This document shows positions 11,301 to 22,731 of a stretch of DNA of 64,000 nucleotides, in pieces. The notes under the pieces are model-generated. The model was not told where the DNA came from. It saw only the letters and a program-made list of their open reading frames with translations, and made no database searches. The number at the start of each line of letters is the position of its first letter. Position 1 is the first letter of the stretch. The stretch is from Ooceraea biroi (taxonomy: Eukaryota; Arthropoda; Insecta; Hymenoptera; Formicidae): positions 7,378,001 through 7,442,000 of the forward strand of contig NC_039515.1 of NCBI RefSeq assembly GCF_003672135.1, written 5' to 3'. A program made the translations under genes and the position numbers.

Positions 11301-13419
11301 TTCCTGTTACTACGATTCTACTCTATCATTGCATACTGAATTTATTGCCAACCATTTCCTTATTATGTAATAAACAAGGTTTCAAGACTTACCTTAAGTT
11401 CCTTTGACATGTTCACAATTTCACAAACCTTTTCTTGCAAAGGCTAAACGCAATAACGAACAATGAATTTTTTACTAGATATATTTCACACCAAGAGTAA
11501 TAAGTTTATGGTGGAATTAACAGATGGTGCTCACTAGTTTAGCAGAAACTCCATTATCTCATATTAGGAGCATATCTCATAATAGGGGATTCTCCTCTAT
11601 CAATAAAAAAGAGCGAAGCAGGATGTGCGTGCTTATTATTAATTACTTAAGAAATAGTACAAACGTTTCGGTCTAATTGTTAGACCATCTTCAGTGTGTA
11701 TAAGTCCTAGTTAGATGTAATTGAACGCAGTCAAAATCGCACGCATTGTTACGCAATATCAATAAGTCTGAAAAGGTTAACGTAATATTTAACTCTGTTA
11801 CAAGTATTAAAACCGAAGCAAAACCTAATAAAGCTGAAGAAGCGCATGATTAACGCAAATATAATATCATAAATAGCAGTAATTGCGTTAAACTTTTCAG
11901 ACTTATTGATATTGCGTAACAATGCGTGCGATTTTGACTGCGTTCAATTACATCTAACTAGGACTTATACACACTGAAGATGGTCTAACAATTAGACCGA
12001 AACGGTTGTACTCTTTCTTAAGTAATTAATAATAAGCACGTACATCCTGCTTAGCTCTTTTTTATTCATATTATTTATATATATATATACAAGGTGGCCC
12101 ATTTTAATTTATACAGTCGATTTTTTAAAAAACTAAAAGAGATACGAAAAAATGTTTCAGACAGACATGTCACGATTTCGAGGGGGACATAAGATGATAC
12201 CATTGGTTTGACCTTGAATAGTCGTTTGAAGGTCACGCGAAGATCACCTTCAATTTCTTAAATTGAAACCCCAACTTTTTATTGCAGATTCTTATTCTCC
12301 ATCGAAAAGTAAGTAACTTTTGTCGGAAACATTTTTCCGAAAAATGTCATCTTATGTCCTTAAAATGATCTTCAAGATGAGTTTTGAGGACATTTTAAGG
12401 ACATAAGATGACATTTTTCGGAAAAATGTTTCAGACAAAAGTTGCATGTTTTCTCGCGTAGAATCCGAATCCGTAATAAAAAATACCATGTCTCATTAAA
12501 AAAAAATTTCAGAATTCTAACTTCCGGTCTGAAATTTTTTTTTAATGAGACATGGTATTTTTTATTACGGATTCGGATTCTACGCGAGAAAACATGCAAC
12601 TTTTGTATTATAATATATATATATATAATAGAGCTATTTATGATATTATGTTTATTAATTTTTACATGTCATTATTAATTATAGTTTTACGTAAGCTTGT
12701 GAGATACGGTACCTTTAATAAGTCATCGGCGAACCATGCTTCTCTGTAACCCTTTAACGCATCTCCCTCGGGCGACACGAGAAAGTCCCATAATCCGTCG
12801 AGAGATCTTATCTGCAGAAAAAATGAAGAAATACGTAATATCCGATGTGCTTCTCGTTACGTATACTCATTCTCACTACAAGTCTCGTCAAGGAGATCCC
12901 GGAGTCGTCTGTATTACTACGAACTTTAAATGACACCAATCTTTTTTTTGATTGAACGGAAGGATAAATCCTTTTCCATAAATAAAGTACACACAGTAAT
13001 ACAATCCGCAGTACTGGACTTTGTTGGACTTCGTACGTGTAAAATAGTACTGCGGATTGAAGACAGACTAGAAGAATATGAAGGGAGTTTTAGAACGAAT
13101 TTCGAAGTGTGCTATAAAAGATTCTCGCTCGTGATCAGAAGCTCGTCCGTACGAGTATACACGCATGTATATTTTTTATTTGAGAATACAGCTTTGAGTG
13201 GCAGTAAGAAACCGATACAACGTAATGGCATGTAAGATTTACCTCTCGGGATTCGCTTTCTCTGGGATACAGCATACCAGGAAGTGGCGTCGGAAATGCC
13301 TCCTCGTAAGGTAACGGCGCCTCGATTTCAATCGGTGTTTCAACGAAATCCGATGGCGATTCTGGGCCAGATTCGCCGGCCATCGCGGTGCCGAGTAACA
13401 AGAATATGAGCTGCCACAT
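5338..13419 (-). CDS. GUSB: Beta-glucuronidase (GH2), complete ten-coding-exon gene
   Basis: Coding exons, in order, are 13419-13243, 12811-12713, 10275-10099, 9590-9358, 8506-8227, 7135-6861, 6777-6516, 6351-6163, 5934-5796 and 5519-5338. They total 2013 nt, encoding 670 residues plus TGA; the human enzyme has 651. All join in frame. Residues 1-14 form a signal peptide. A GH2 sugar-binding domain follows (about 60-230, LDGLWDF to FDFFNYAGIHR), then an Ig-like domain (to about 325) and a TIM barrel. Key motifs are GANAYRTSHYPY, WSLANEP with acid/base Glu464, SEYGAD with nucleophile Glu553, and GGNKKGIFTRERQPK, whose N-x-K marks glucuronide specificity. Sequons NVT and NTS fit a lysosomal glycoprotein. 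It hydrolyses beta-D-glucuronides and degrades glycosaminoglycans. Intron 3 uses a GC donor. A possible acceptor at 13436-13435 suggests a separate upstream 5' UTR exon. Introns 2 and 5 contain transposons. Confidence 0.96.
7287..8146. mobile_element. 860-bp nested foldback element in GUSB intron 5 (copy 1)
   Basis: The element is an almost perfect palindrome of two ~415-bp arms around a short centre. It starts CAGGGTGGCCCATTTTAA, ends with the reverse complement, and is flanked by TA on both sides (7285-7286, 8147-8148), as for Tc1/mariner-type insertion. Each arm contains its own inner palindrome built from CATTTTTCCGAAAAATG and TTATGTCCTTAAAATG segments. It has no coding capacity. It is nearly identical to the copy at 18721-19580, so the family moved recently. 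It lies wholly within an intron and leaves the splice sites intact. Confidence 0.9.
10687..11597 (-). mobile_element. Pogo-like non-autonomous element in GUSB intron 2 (copy 1)
   Basis: The ends are imperfect inverted repeats (GAGGAAAGTCCCCGATTATG and GAGGAGAATCCCCTATTATG) flanked by TA on both sides, as expected for pogo/Tc1-type insertion. On the - strand it carries a short coding remnant: MSKELK, a GTAAGT donor, an intron, then ENLTME... leading to a KR-stop-QWNREDLAKAVAAV stretch. The Trp-Asn-Arg-Glu...Ala-Val pattern resembles the start of a pogo/Tigger HTH_psq DNA-binding domain. In this copy an Arg codon has become TGA. The rest of the transposase is absent. Confidence 0.75.
11601..12067. 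mobile_element. Palindromic element with hammerhead-like motif (GUSB intron 2)
   Basis: Two ~200-bp arms are inverted copies, running from AAAAAAGAGCGAAGCAGGAT on the left to its near complement at about 12040-12067, around an ~80-bp spacer. Each arm carries CTGAAGA, then a 7-bp stem with a 3-base loop (GGTCTAA/TTAGACC), then GAAAC: 11974-12003 on + and 11694-11664 on -. This resembles a hammerhead ribozyme core. No open reading frame is present. The element abuts the end of the pogo-like element. No target duplication was identified, so its class is unknown. Confidence 0.6.
12090..12606. mobile_element. Truncated foldback element (copy 2, GUSB intron 2)
   Basis: The segment matches the left arm and centre of the 860-bp foldback at 7287 and then stops inside the right arm at about 12606, running into TA-rich DNA. 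The first bases are CAAGGTGG rather than CAGGGTGG. The central loop is the exact reverse complement of the loop in the 7287 and 18721 copies, and the inner palindrome of the arm is also flipped, with CTTCAAGATGAG where the other left arms read CTCATCTTGAAG. Confidence 0.85.
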
Positions 13420-15363
13420 TCCTCTGCGACCTTCCTAAACAGATATATCGAATACCTCCGTTTGTGATCAAGACGTTCACGATAAGATTCGAGATTAAAT
13501 GATAAGTTTTTTCTTAAACTTATGGCATAATTTCGTGAGAAATTAAAGTTTTGAAAACTGTTGAACCATTTTGTTCAAGAACGGAATTTATCTTTTTGTC
13601 TTGTAAAAATTGAAACAGTTGGATTTCTAAGCTTATTTATAATTGGATAGTTTTTTTTCTAAAATTTATGTGCAACTTTGTTTTTAAAGACATTCAATAT
13701 CTATTTAAATCAATTGTAATTGTAAGTAAAAGAGGAAGTAGCAGATGTTTGAAGTTATACGTTCTTTTATGTTCAAAAGTGGCATTGTATATATTACATT
13801 TTATTCATTAAATATAATAAGCACGCAATGGACGATAATTAGAAATTATCAAGACCACTTGTATCACGACGAGATCAATCAGCTATTTTCAGGAGTGTCG
13901 CATTTGCGTCACTTTCTGCGAAAGCACGCTCCAGGCGAGATACAAAAAATGCTTTTTCCAGAAATTTATTTACCATGAAGAACGATGCCTGCTTATCGTT
14001 TAACCTTACGTTGTGTCAGAGCTGTCAGCTATCACTCGTCGCCTATTTCTCCACTACTAGCAGTTGTGACCCCCTTTCCTCATGAATCGTCAGTCAGAAC
14101 GAGCAATCGTGACTCGCGACTGAAGATCAAAATGCGAACACTTCGAGATTGTTAGCACACGTACAAAAGTAACTCTCGACAATTTATTATAATTAATAAA
14201 CGCTAAGGCATTCACGATGTTCAATGTTACAGAAATTACACAAAGCACACCATTATAGCGTTCCTCACAATGAACTCCACTGTGACTCGCTGAACCTTCC
14301 AAATCGACTAGTCGCGGCCGCTGACTACGATGGACTGATAATGTAATCGTCGAGCCCGTTCGATAAGGAATTAACGAACCCTCACATCTGACAATGTGTT
14401 CTAATCTGATAACGATATGCAGTTTTCCACACCTTTTGTTACATCTTTGCGATGAGGTGCATCCGATAGCATAAATACAAACTCATCTTTTATCTAGGAT
14501 ACTTGGTCTTATCGCGCAAACACGGTAATGATCTCGTTATGACATCGTTGCTACGAATCATCGCAGATAAGACGGGAGAATAATAAAGATTTAGCTTATC
14601 ATGTGATTACGCAGAGATTGAAATATTCAGAGTTGCTGTATCTTTCATTTCTATCTTTACGAGTAAGAAAGTAACGTCTCTATTTCCGAATGATAAAGAA
14701 TTTCTTTTTACGTTAGTCGTAACGGAGGAAATTAACATGAATTATTTTGTTTAGATAATTCTCTATAATAATGGATTAATTTGATGAATTTAAATGTTTT
14801 TATATTTTGAGTCTCATTATTGACTTTCTCTTTGATCCTCGATATCCGACCTAAATAATACGGTGCGACTTACAATTACGCTCTGGACTTCCTTCATGAT
14901 TATCTTTATCTTTTTCCTCTTTTTTTCAGGGTTGTTAACGATGTCAAGGCGTATTCAGAGACGAGACAACCCGCATTTGCTTAACAATCGCCTCAGTTTC
15001 CCGAAGGTCTACCTCGCTCAACAAAGGTTGGTCGCAAGCCGTTCCGTGACTGCTTATTTTTTTCTCTTAATTTTATTCGACACCCACGAAGAGAGGAAGA
15101 CCGGTCTTCTGGCATCCATTCTTTCGCATGAGATCTTGAGGAGGTCTCTCCGATAGCGAATCGCATTAAGAGCTCTCACAATTTATCCCGATATAATATA
15201 TTATTAAATTTATCAATCACAGGAGAATCTGGCATAAATAATTTATATCAAATTATTTATATGGACCATTTCATATCTAGATATAAGGATAGCTGATGTA
15301 GATCGATAATTTTCGATAATTAAGGAAAAACCAAAGTTACAAATATCTCAGAAATATTAAGTA
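13420..15363. other. Upstream region of beta-glucuronidase; no further gene seen
   Basis: The bases just before the GUSB start codon include a TTTAG acceptor-like site (13436-13435 on the - strand), so transcription probably starts further upstream within this region. The remainder is AT-rich. Small open frames at 13745-13978 and 14863-15156 have no recognisable motif and no second copy here. No TATA box or clear promoter was found. Confidence 0.4.
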
Positions 15364-16242
15364 GAGGAAAGTCTCCGATTATGAGATACCATATCGATTT
15401 TGCCGAATGTAAGGAAATCTATAGGGCAGAATTTAAAAATTTAATACGTTATCTTGAAGGGAATTTAATAAGCTTTAGGTTGGTGAAATGAAAAATCTAA
15501 TTTAAATATTATTTTTTCCGAAAATTAAAAAAATTTGAAAAAAGAGCTTTACGCAAGATCGCGAAAGTGTGCTCCTAATATAAGATACTTCGAGAAATCG
15601 GTGTTAAAAGTGCAAAATACATCAGTATTGCAATTAAAATCTTTATTAGATAGTTTTATAAAAATACTGCTGCCACAGCCTTCGCCGAATCTTCACGATT
15701 CCACTGTCGACGCTTCCTCGTATCTCTAACCTCCATAGTCAGATTCTATAAAAATTAAATACACGAAAATTCGTAATATAAATTCGTATTAACTTTTCTT
15801 TAACCTTAAGTAGTATTTTCTTTCTTTTTATTACACTACATAATCTTCATATTCGAGCAATAATTATCTCATATTAAGAGTACCCTGAATATCTCATTAT
15901 ACGAGCCACGCGCCCAGCGGTTCCGCGATCATGAAATCTAACTTCTACAATTAAGCAATTCAACAAATCGCGTATTTTCCTGTTACTACGATTCTACTCT
16001 ATCATTGCATACTGAATTTATTGCCAACCATTTCCTTATTATATAATAAACAAGGTTTCAAGACTTATCTCAAGTTCCTTTGACATGTTCACAATTTCAC
16101 AAACCTTTTCTTGCAAAGGCTAAACGCAATAACGAACAATGAATTTTTCACTAAATACATTTTACACCAAGAGTAATAAGTTCATGGTGGAAACCCCATT
16201 ATCTCATATTAGGAGCATATCTCATGATAGGGGATTCTCCTC
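15364..16242 (-). mobile_element. Pogo-like non-autonomous element (copy 2)
   Basis: This 879-bp copy of the pogo-like family is flanked by TA (15362-15363 and 16243-16244). The left end reads GAGGAAAGTCTCC. It lacks about 30 bp near the far end that are present in the copies at 10687 and 25777. On the - strand the remnant reads KRRQWNREDSAKAVAAV with the Arg codon intact, unlike copy 1. It is closely similar to the others. Confidence 0.78.
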
Positions 16243-18720
16243 TATATGTAAGTACCGATTTTATGATTCTATGACATTTTAAGCAATCACGTTAAGTTTA
16301 AGCAAACCTCGTTAAGTGAAATTCGATAGTCAAGACGAACGTTTTCCATAGTTTAAAAGTTTTAGAATAACCATCTGACGTTTTCAGGGAGAAATCTTCA
16401 ACTAACCGGCTGATAAGAGTTTCGCATGACCTTTCGACGAAAGCCAACTGTCGGGCAATGAGCCGGTCGCACCCCACATGCACACACGCGCGCGCGCTCC
16501 GCGGGGTCTCGTTCGCAGCAATATCGGCTTCCTGGCACGGTGCCCTCCTACGAGAGCAGACTTCCCTTCCCAAAGCATCAAATCGTTTCCTCGTGTTGTG
16601 TGTGTAAAGAGCCACCGCGGTACTCTAGTGTCCCTAATTCCTCGAATAGACACCATTGTCCAAGCTGAACTTAACGCCCAGTAATAGCGCCTAGTCGCTC
16701 TTTCATCGTGCAGCTTCGAAAGTTCATCGTGGCAAGAAATTTTCCTCGGCACGCGATTCGTCCGCCGCGGTTTTACGTGTAATTAATTACATTAATTAGA
16801 GCACGCGCCACCGGGAGAACCGAGTCCATCAGTCCTGACGAGGGAGGAAAGTTCAAATTAATGATACCTAGTTAAAATGTTGCGGTACGATATAGTTGAT
16901 GATAATGCATAAGCGTGGTACAACGTAGTTAGCGCGGCAACTGCGGAAAAGTCTCCGTCGTGCGGAACTTTCTACTAGCCACGAAACGTTACGGAGATGA
17001 ATGACGCCTGAAGTGACATTAAATTTGCATGACTCTCAATGCGTCTGATCGCGCATTATTTAATATCAAAGTTTCTAAATGCGGCCTCGATCGACCCGCC
17101 GCCTGGCCGATTGAATAGCGATTTCTCTGCATTTCTGGTGCATAATTCCACAGCTGGATAACTCCTAGACCCAATTTCGCACGCGATAATTCATCTCTAA
17201 AATTCATGAAGGGGCTTACAAAATAGATGATGTTAAATAGATGATGAAGACGCGTTCTCTCCACTCGTGTGCGCATTTTCGTAATACCCGTGGCGCGCGT
17301 GGTTGAATTTATTAACACCGATATATCCATATCGAGCGCGGCGAAGCGTAAGAGACGCGATTACGAGAGATGAAAATGGAGCAGTAATGATATATAACGA
17401 TGCTAATAGCCTATCGCTAAACGGGATAGGTCAGATCGTCTCGCGACTGGTTCCCTCGAAATTTCTCAAACGTCAAAAGCGAGACTGATAAGGATTCGAG
17501 CGAAGAGAACGTCATTCGTTAATTAGATCACGCGTTATCAAAGAGAAATGCAGTCGCTGCAAATAAGAGAACGCTCGTGCAAGTGCGACGTAACTGGCAT
17601 CAAAGGGTCCGTGAATTCATCGCTCGTACTCTCTGAATTCTTCATCACAAATTGTTGATTTGATAAATTTCTCCGGATAGTAGCGCCTTTATTTGTTTCG
17701 AGATTTGCGAAGCGACGAACCTTGCAACGATCTGCGTGTTCCACTCCGGTCGCAGCGTCCCACGAGGAGCTACCGAGGAGCGGAGAGGCTCCGGCCATTC
17801 CGATCTATCCGACAGCAATCGTTCCTCTGTATTTAAAATAGAGCAACCCGCAGCAGAAAACAATTCCTCTCCTTCCGCTCGCGCGTGGATAACACCGCGC
17901 ACGCGAATTCCGCGTGTCGTCCCGTCTTCTCTCCTCTCTGGATGCACTTCGTTTCTCTTCCCGTGATGCGTTTCCTCGTTCAGTTCCACTTGGTCCTGAC
18001 TGGAACGTCCATGCACTAATGCCTGCCGTCTTCCTTTCCCGCACCGCGTTTCGCGCTGGCCCACTCGCGATTCACCGGCGCTCAGTTTCCAACGGAGAGA
18101 ATCTCCCCTCGATTTACTTCCGATACACTGACGTCTCTCACTTCCGATTAACGCGATTCGCTTTTTCCGTTCGCGTTATATTATATTATACGTATATATA
18201 CGTATATATGTGCGGACGGAAGCCTGACGCAGCTGAAACTACATAGCAGTTAGGTTTTAATCGGCTCGGATCGTCGCGTCGCGTTCGAAACCGAGCACGA
18301 GCGATCGGCTGTCACACACTCAGCGTTAACCGATTGCGATCGTTGTTAACGATAACGCTCGCCCCATTGATTCCAACCGCGCGTTGGATTCTTTCCCTGG
18401 AGATGATCGGCAGTACCTCGTGTTATAAATTCGCGCCTTGTAGTCCGGAGACCGGTGGATCGCCGGCGCGCGACACTCGAGCCTGAGCCTCAGGCTCGCC
18501 GAGCGTGACTACTCCGCTCCGCTCGGCGCGATGCGGAGCGGAGGCCCGCAGGAAGCCGACCCGAAAATCTCGCGCTCCTCTCCTCGCTCTTCCTCGTGCT
18601 CTCGCCCTCGTCGTCGACATCGCCGAAGTCTTAAAACTGCGGAAGCTAATTCTGGCAAGGTGTCATCCTCGTGGAACGTGTATATTAGAAATATTGAAGA
18701 AGGCAGTCGATATTAATATA
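16243..18720. other. CpG-rich region, candidate promoter or 5' exon area
   Basis: From about 16420-16760 and 17050-18660 the DNA becomes unusually GC- and CpG-rich compared with its surroundings, with many overlapping open frames on both strands caused by base composition. None has a recognisable domain. A TA-rich run lies at about 18178-18210. The composition suggests an unmethylated regulatory region or the 5' end of an unidentified transcript. No start site could be fixed. Confidence 0.35.
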
Positions 18721-19580
18721 CAGGGTGGCCCATTTTAATTTATACAGTCGATTTTTTAAAAAACTAAAAGAGATACGAAAAAATGTTTCAGACAGACATG
18801 TCACGATTTCGAGGGGGACATAAGATGATACCATTGGTTTGACCTTGAATAGTCGTTTGAAGGTCACGCGAAGATCACCTTCAATTTCTTAAATTGAAAC
18901 CCCAACTTTTTATTGCAGATTCTTATTCTCCATCGAAAAGTAAGTAACTTTTGTCGGAAACATTTTTCCGAAAAATGTCATCTTATGTCCTTAAAATGTC
19001 CTCAAAACTCATCTTGAAGATCATTTTAAGGACATAAGATGACATTTTTCGGAAAAATGTTTCAGACAAAAGTTGCATGTTTTCTCGCGTAGAATCCGAA
19101 TCCGTAATAAAAAATACCATGTCTCATTAAAAAAAATTTCAGACCGGAAGTTAGAATTCTGAAATTTTTTTTAATGAGACATGGTATTTTTTATTACGGA
19201 TTCGGATTCTACGCGAGAAAACATGCAACTTTTGTCTGAAACATTTTTCCGAAAAATGTCATCTTATGTCCTTAAAATGATCTTCAAGATGAGTTTTGAG
19301 GACATTTTAAGGACATAAGATGACATTTTTCGGAAAAATGTTTCCGACAAAAGTTACTTACTTTTCGATGGAGAATAAGAATCTGCAATAAAAAGTTGGG
19401 GTTTCAATTTAAGAAATTGAAGGTGATCTTCGCGTGACCTTCAAACGACTATTCAAGGTCAAACCAATGGTATCATCTTATGTCCCCCTCGAAATCGTGA
19501 CATGTCTGTCTGAAACATTTTTTCGTATCTCTTTTAGTTTTTTAAAAAATCGACTGTATAAATTAAAATGGGCCACCCTG
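18721..19580. mobile_element. 860-bp nested foldback element (copy 3, full length)
   Basis: It has the same length and almost the same sequence as 7287-8146, including the orientation of the central loop, and is flanked by TA at 18719-18720 and 19581-19582. The intact termini CAGGGTGGCCC/GGGCCACCCTG and the high identity between two distant copies point to recent transposition, with movement supplied by a transposase encoded elsewhere. It has no coding capacity; small open frames at its ends are by-products of the repeat. Confidence 0.9.
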
Positions 19581-20797
19581 TATAACAAAACTTTCCGCTT
19601 TTTAAATGTCCTATAATACAAATAAATATCGCGGAGTATATGCAAGTAATTTATGATAAATCTCTCGAGCCACATGAATATTTGCACACGCGAAGATGCA
19701 TAGTTTCGTTTAAAATCAAGATCGAAAATTTTGACATTTTTAAGATGCATTTTAGCGTGGAGTATTTACAGTTGCGACTTGGCTAAAAAAATCAATCAGG
19801 AAAATATAACTTATTATAAGTTTTAAATAAACTCTCTGTTGAAAATGTCTCCATTCTGAGTTTGAGGTTTAAGGTTTCTAGCGTGTCTCGACATCGTGTT
19901 AGTCTACTTTAACTGTATATCTTTACCCCGCTTTAGGTGAAACCATCGTCATCATCATACGTTACACGTGCGATTATCGCTATCATGCCACGATTTCTCG
20001 TACGTGCCTTGCATCCCTCTACATTAAATCGTCGTATAACGTATATAGTGTTATCGTTTGCAAGCTATCTTAGTTGCCTATGCAAAACGGCTCTGCCAAG
20101 AGAAACACTGAAATAAAATAAGAAATTGAAATAACAAATTTCAGGGAGTTTCGATTAATTAATTATATTATTATTATTATTATTATCCATCGTTCATACA
20201 TTTTATCAAAAAGAATTACCGACTGCAATAAAAAAAGTCTTTTCTTCAAAATTATATTAATAAAAGTTATATTAATATATGAAAGCTATTTTATTAGCAA
20301 ACAGAAATATATATGCTGAAGAAAATTACACTTAAAATTATAATAATTAAGGAACGATTCACAGAATATGATGAAAAATACCATTTTGGGTGCAATTTTC
20401 CTGCAATTTAATGCAACGTAGATATGACAGCGTGCATTCTCTTGCGTGACTGTTTGTTCCTAATTTGGTTTTAGATCTTTGTTGAATCTGCCCCAAGGAA
20501 CTATCGATGGACGATCTTGCAGCGATTGCGGAAAGGAATCACGAACGGAAGGAAGGTAGAAGGGAAGGAAACGGCAAATCCTCGGGTTAACGACCATTCG
20601 ACAAGGCGTTGCGGAGTTCGACGATCGATAGGGTTATGCGAGTGCGCTATTTGCCTATGCCCGTTGCACATATTTATCGTGGATACAAAGTGGAAGTAAT
20701 AAAAGTTTGCGAAAACAATACTTCACTTAAATCGTGAAATCCGCTCCTTAAAATTCGTGTAATTATATACGACAAAATAATTAATTTAGACAGCATA
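19581..20797. other. Intergenic DNA
   Basis: AT-rich sequence with a short (ATT)n run near 20167-20187. A somewhat CpG-richer patch at 20500-20660 has a 60-codon open frame without motifs. No gene is supported. Confidence 0.5.
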
Positions 20798-21063
20798 CCC
20801 AGCAAACACAGTCATATAACAGTGATATTGCCATAATATAACAGAATGTAACACGCAATATAACATGTTCGTTACATGTAATGTACATGTTAGTTGTAAT
20901 TTCCCACTCATACGAAATTGCAGTAATATAACAGTAATATAACGTGTTACTAAAATGTTACTTAAATGTTACATAAATGAAATATAATTATTCTTTCTTC
21001 CTCTTTCTACAACTACAGGTTTGTGTTTAATTTATTTTCCTAAACGTTATGCAGAAGTTAGTA

Positions 21064-22350
21064 TTGGGTCGTCCGGAAAGTTCGTGCCGATTTTTAATAG
21101 ATGGCGTTGGAACATGTCTGAATATATCAATGTTATTGAAAACATACGAGTTATATACATATGCTTAAAGGTGACATTTCAACGCATCTTTAGGAAAAAA
21201 GTTGTTTCAGATCAATTGATTCGTGTCAGTTTTGTACTCTTTTGAAGATGGAAGAAAACAAAGAACATTTTAGACACTTGATGCTTTTCTATTACCGGAA
21301 AGGCAAAAATGTCTCACAAGCAACAAATTCGATATGTTCTGTTTACGGAGAAGGCGCTTTAGCTGAAAGAACCGTACGTAAGTGGTTCGCTAAGTTTAGA
21401 GCTGGTGATTTTAACCTTAAAGACCAAGAACGCTCGGGCAGACCCTCTACTACTGATGATGACCAAATCAAGACACTGATCGAGAATAACCCGCGCTACA
21501 CGACACGTGAATTAGCAGAGATACTGAAAATATCGAAAACCACTGTCCACGATCATGTAGTGAAGCTTGGTTACGTAAGTCGCTATGATGTATGGGTTCC
21601 GCATAATTTGGCCGAAAAAAATTTAATGGATCGCATTTCCATCTGCGACTCGCTGTACAAGCGCAACGCAAACGTACCATTTTTGAAGCAATTAGTGACG
21701 GGTAACGAAAAATGGATCATTTACAATAATGTAGAACGAAAAAGATCCTGGGGTAAGCGAAATGAACCAGCATTAACCACTCCGAAAGCCGGCCTTCATC
21801 CAAAAAAAGTCATGCTCTGTGTCTGGTGGGATTGGAAAGGAATCCTATATTATGAGCTCCTACCGCACAACCAAACGATAAATGCAGATAAGTACTGCTC
21901 GCAACTGGACGAATTAAAGACAGCGATTCAGGAAAAACGTCCAGAATTAGCTGATAGGAAGGGCGTCGTGTTCCATCAGGACAATGCCAGACCTCATGTT
22001 TCTTTGACTACCCGACAAAAATTGTTGGAGTTTGGCTGGGATGTGCCACCTCATCCACCGTATTCACCAGACATTGCACCTTCAGACTTTCACTTACTTA
22101 GGTCTTTGCAAAATTCTCTTAGCGGCAAGAACTTCAACTCTTTGATCGACATAAAAAACCACCTTGAGGAGTTTTTCGCCGAGAAACCTAAGAAGTTCTG
22201 GGAGATTGGAATCTTCCAATTGCGTGAAAGATGGACAAAGGTTGTGAAACAAAACGGTGCACACATAAGTCAATAAATATTTATCGACATAAAAAAATGT
22301 TGCCTTTGAATTTTCCTTCAAAATCGGCACGAACTTTCCGGACGACCCAA
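21064..22350 (+). mobile_element. Complete mariner transposon (copy 1)
   Basis: This 1287-bp element is bounded by inverted repeats TTGGGTCGTCCGGAAAGTTC and the complement GAACTTTCCGGACGACCCAA, with TA duplications at 21062-21063 and 22351-22352. It holds one uninterrupted transposase frame. It is inserted in the outer element at 20798-23496. A second, closely related copy of the same length lies at 59636-60922. Confidence 0.95.
21248..22276 (+). CDS. Mariner transposase, full length but catalytic Asp changed to Asn
   Basis: The frame encodes 342 residues from the ATG at 21248 (MEENKEHFRHL). The N-terminal third has the two helix-turn-helix units for inverted-repeat binding, including TTRELAEILKISKTTVHDH. 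A WVPHNL linker follows, then the DD34D catalytic domain. Where mariners have TGDEKW, this copy has TGNEKW: codon 21704-21706 is AAC, residue 153, so the first metal-binding Asp is lost. The second (HQDNARPH) and third (YSPDIAPSD) Asp are present. The length matches the family. The protein should bind DNA and possibly dimerise but should not cut. The related copy at 59636 keeps this Asp but is broken elsewhere. Confidence 0.93.
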   Translation: MEENKEHFRHLMLFYYRKGKNVSQATNSICSVYGEGALAERTVRKWFAKFRAGDFNLKDQERSGRPSTTDDDQIKTLIENNPRYTTRELAEILKISKTTVHDHVVKLGYVSRYDVWVPHNLAEKNLMDRISICDSLYKRNANVPFLKQLVTGNEKWIIYNNVERKRSWGKRNEPALTTPKAGLHPKKVMLCVWWDWKGILYYELLPHNQTINADKYCSQLDELKTAIQEKRPELADRKGVVFHQDNARPHVSLTTRQKLLEFGWDVPPHPPYSPDIAPSDFHLLRSLQNSLSGKNFNSLIDIKNHLEEFFAEKPKKFWEIGIFQLRERWTKVVKQNGAHISQ

Positions 22351-22731
22351 TACTTTGCTCTTATTTATTATTCGTTCAAAGATGTACCACTTCATTGTAG
22401 AAATGGACTTGTAACACAAGTTGTACCGTGCCGTGATCACCGTTCTTATATATATTTTGTATCATATTTTGCATAGGAGAAACGGAGGTCATCTAGCGGA
22501 CGACTCGACATCTGTATGTTAAAAATGGTATATAACATAGACATAATATGCAAATATTACAGTTATATAACATCGCATATTTAAGTTATATTACTGTTAT
22601 ATTATTATAACCAATATATAACAGAGCAATATAACAGTTTTATAACACAGTTATATTGCAGTTACAAAGAAAATGATGTAACTTTAACATTAATAACATA
22701 TAACAGTTGTTATATTGCGTGTTACTTCTGT

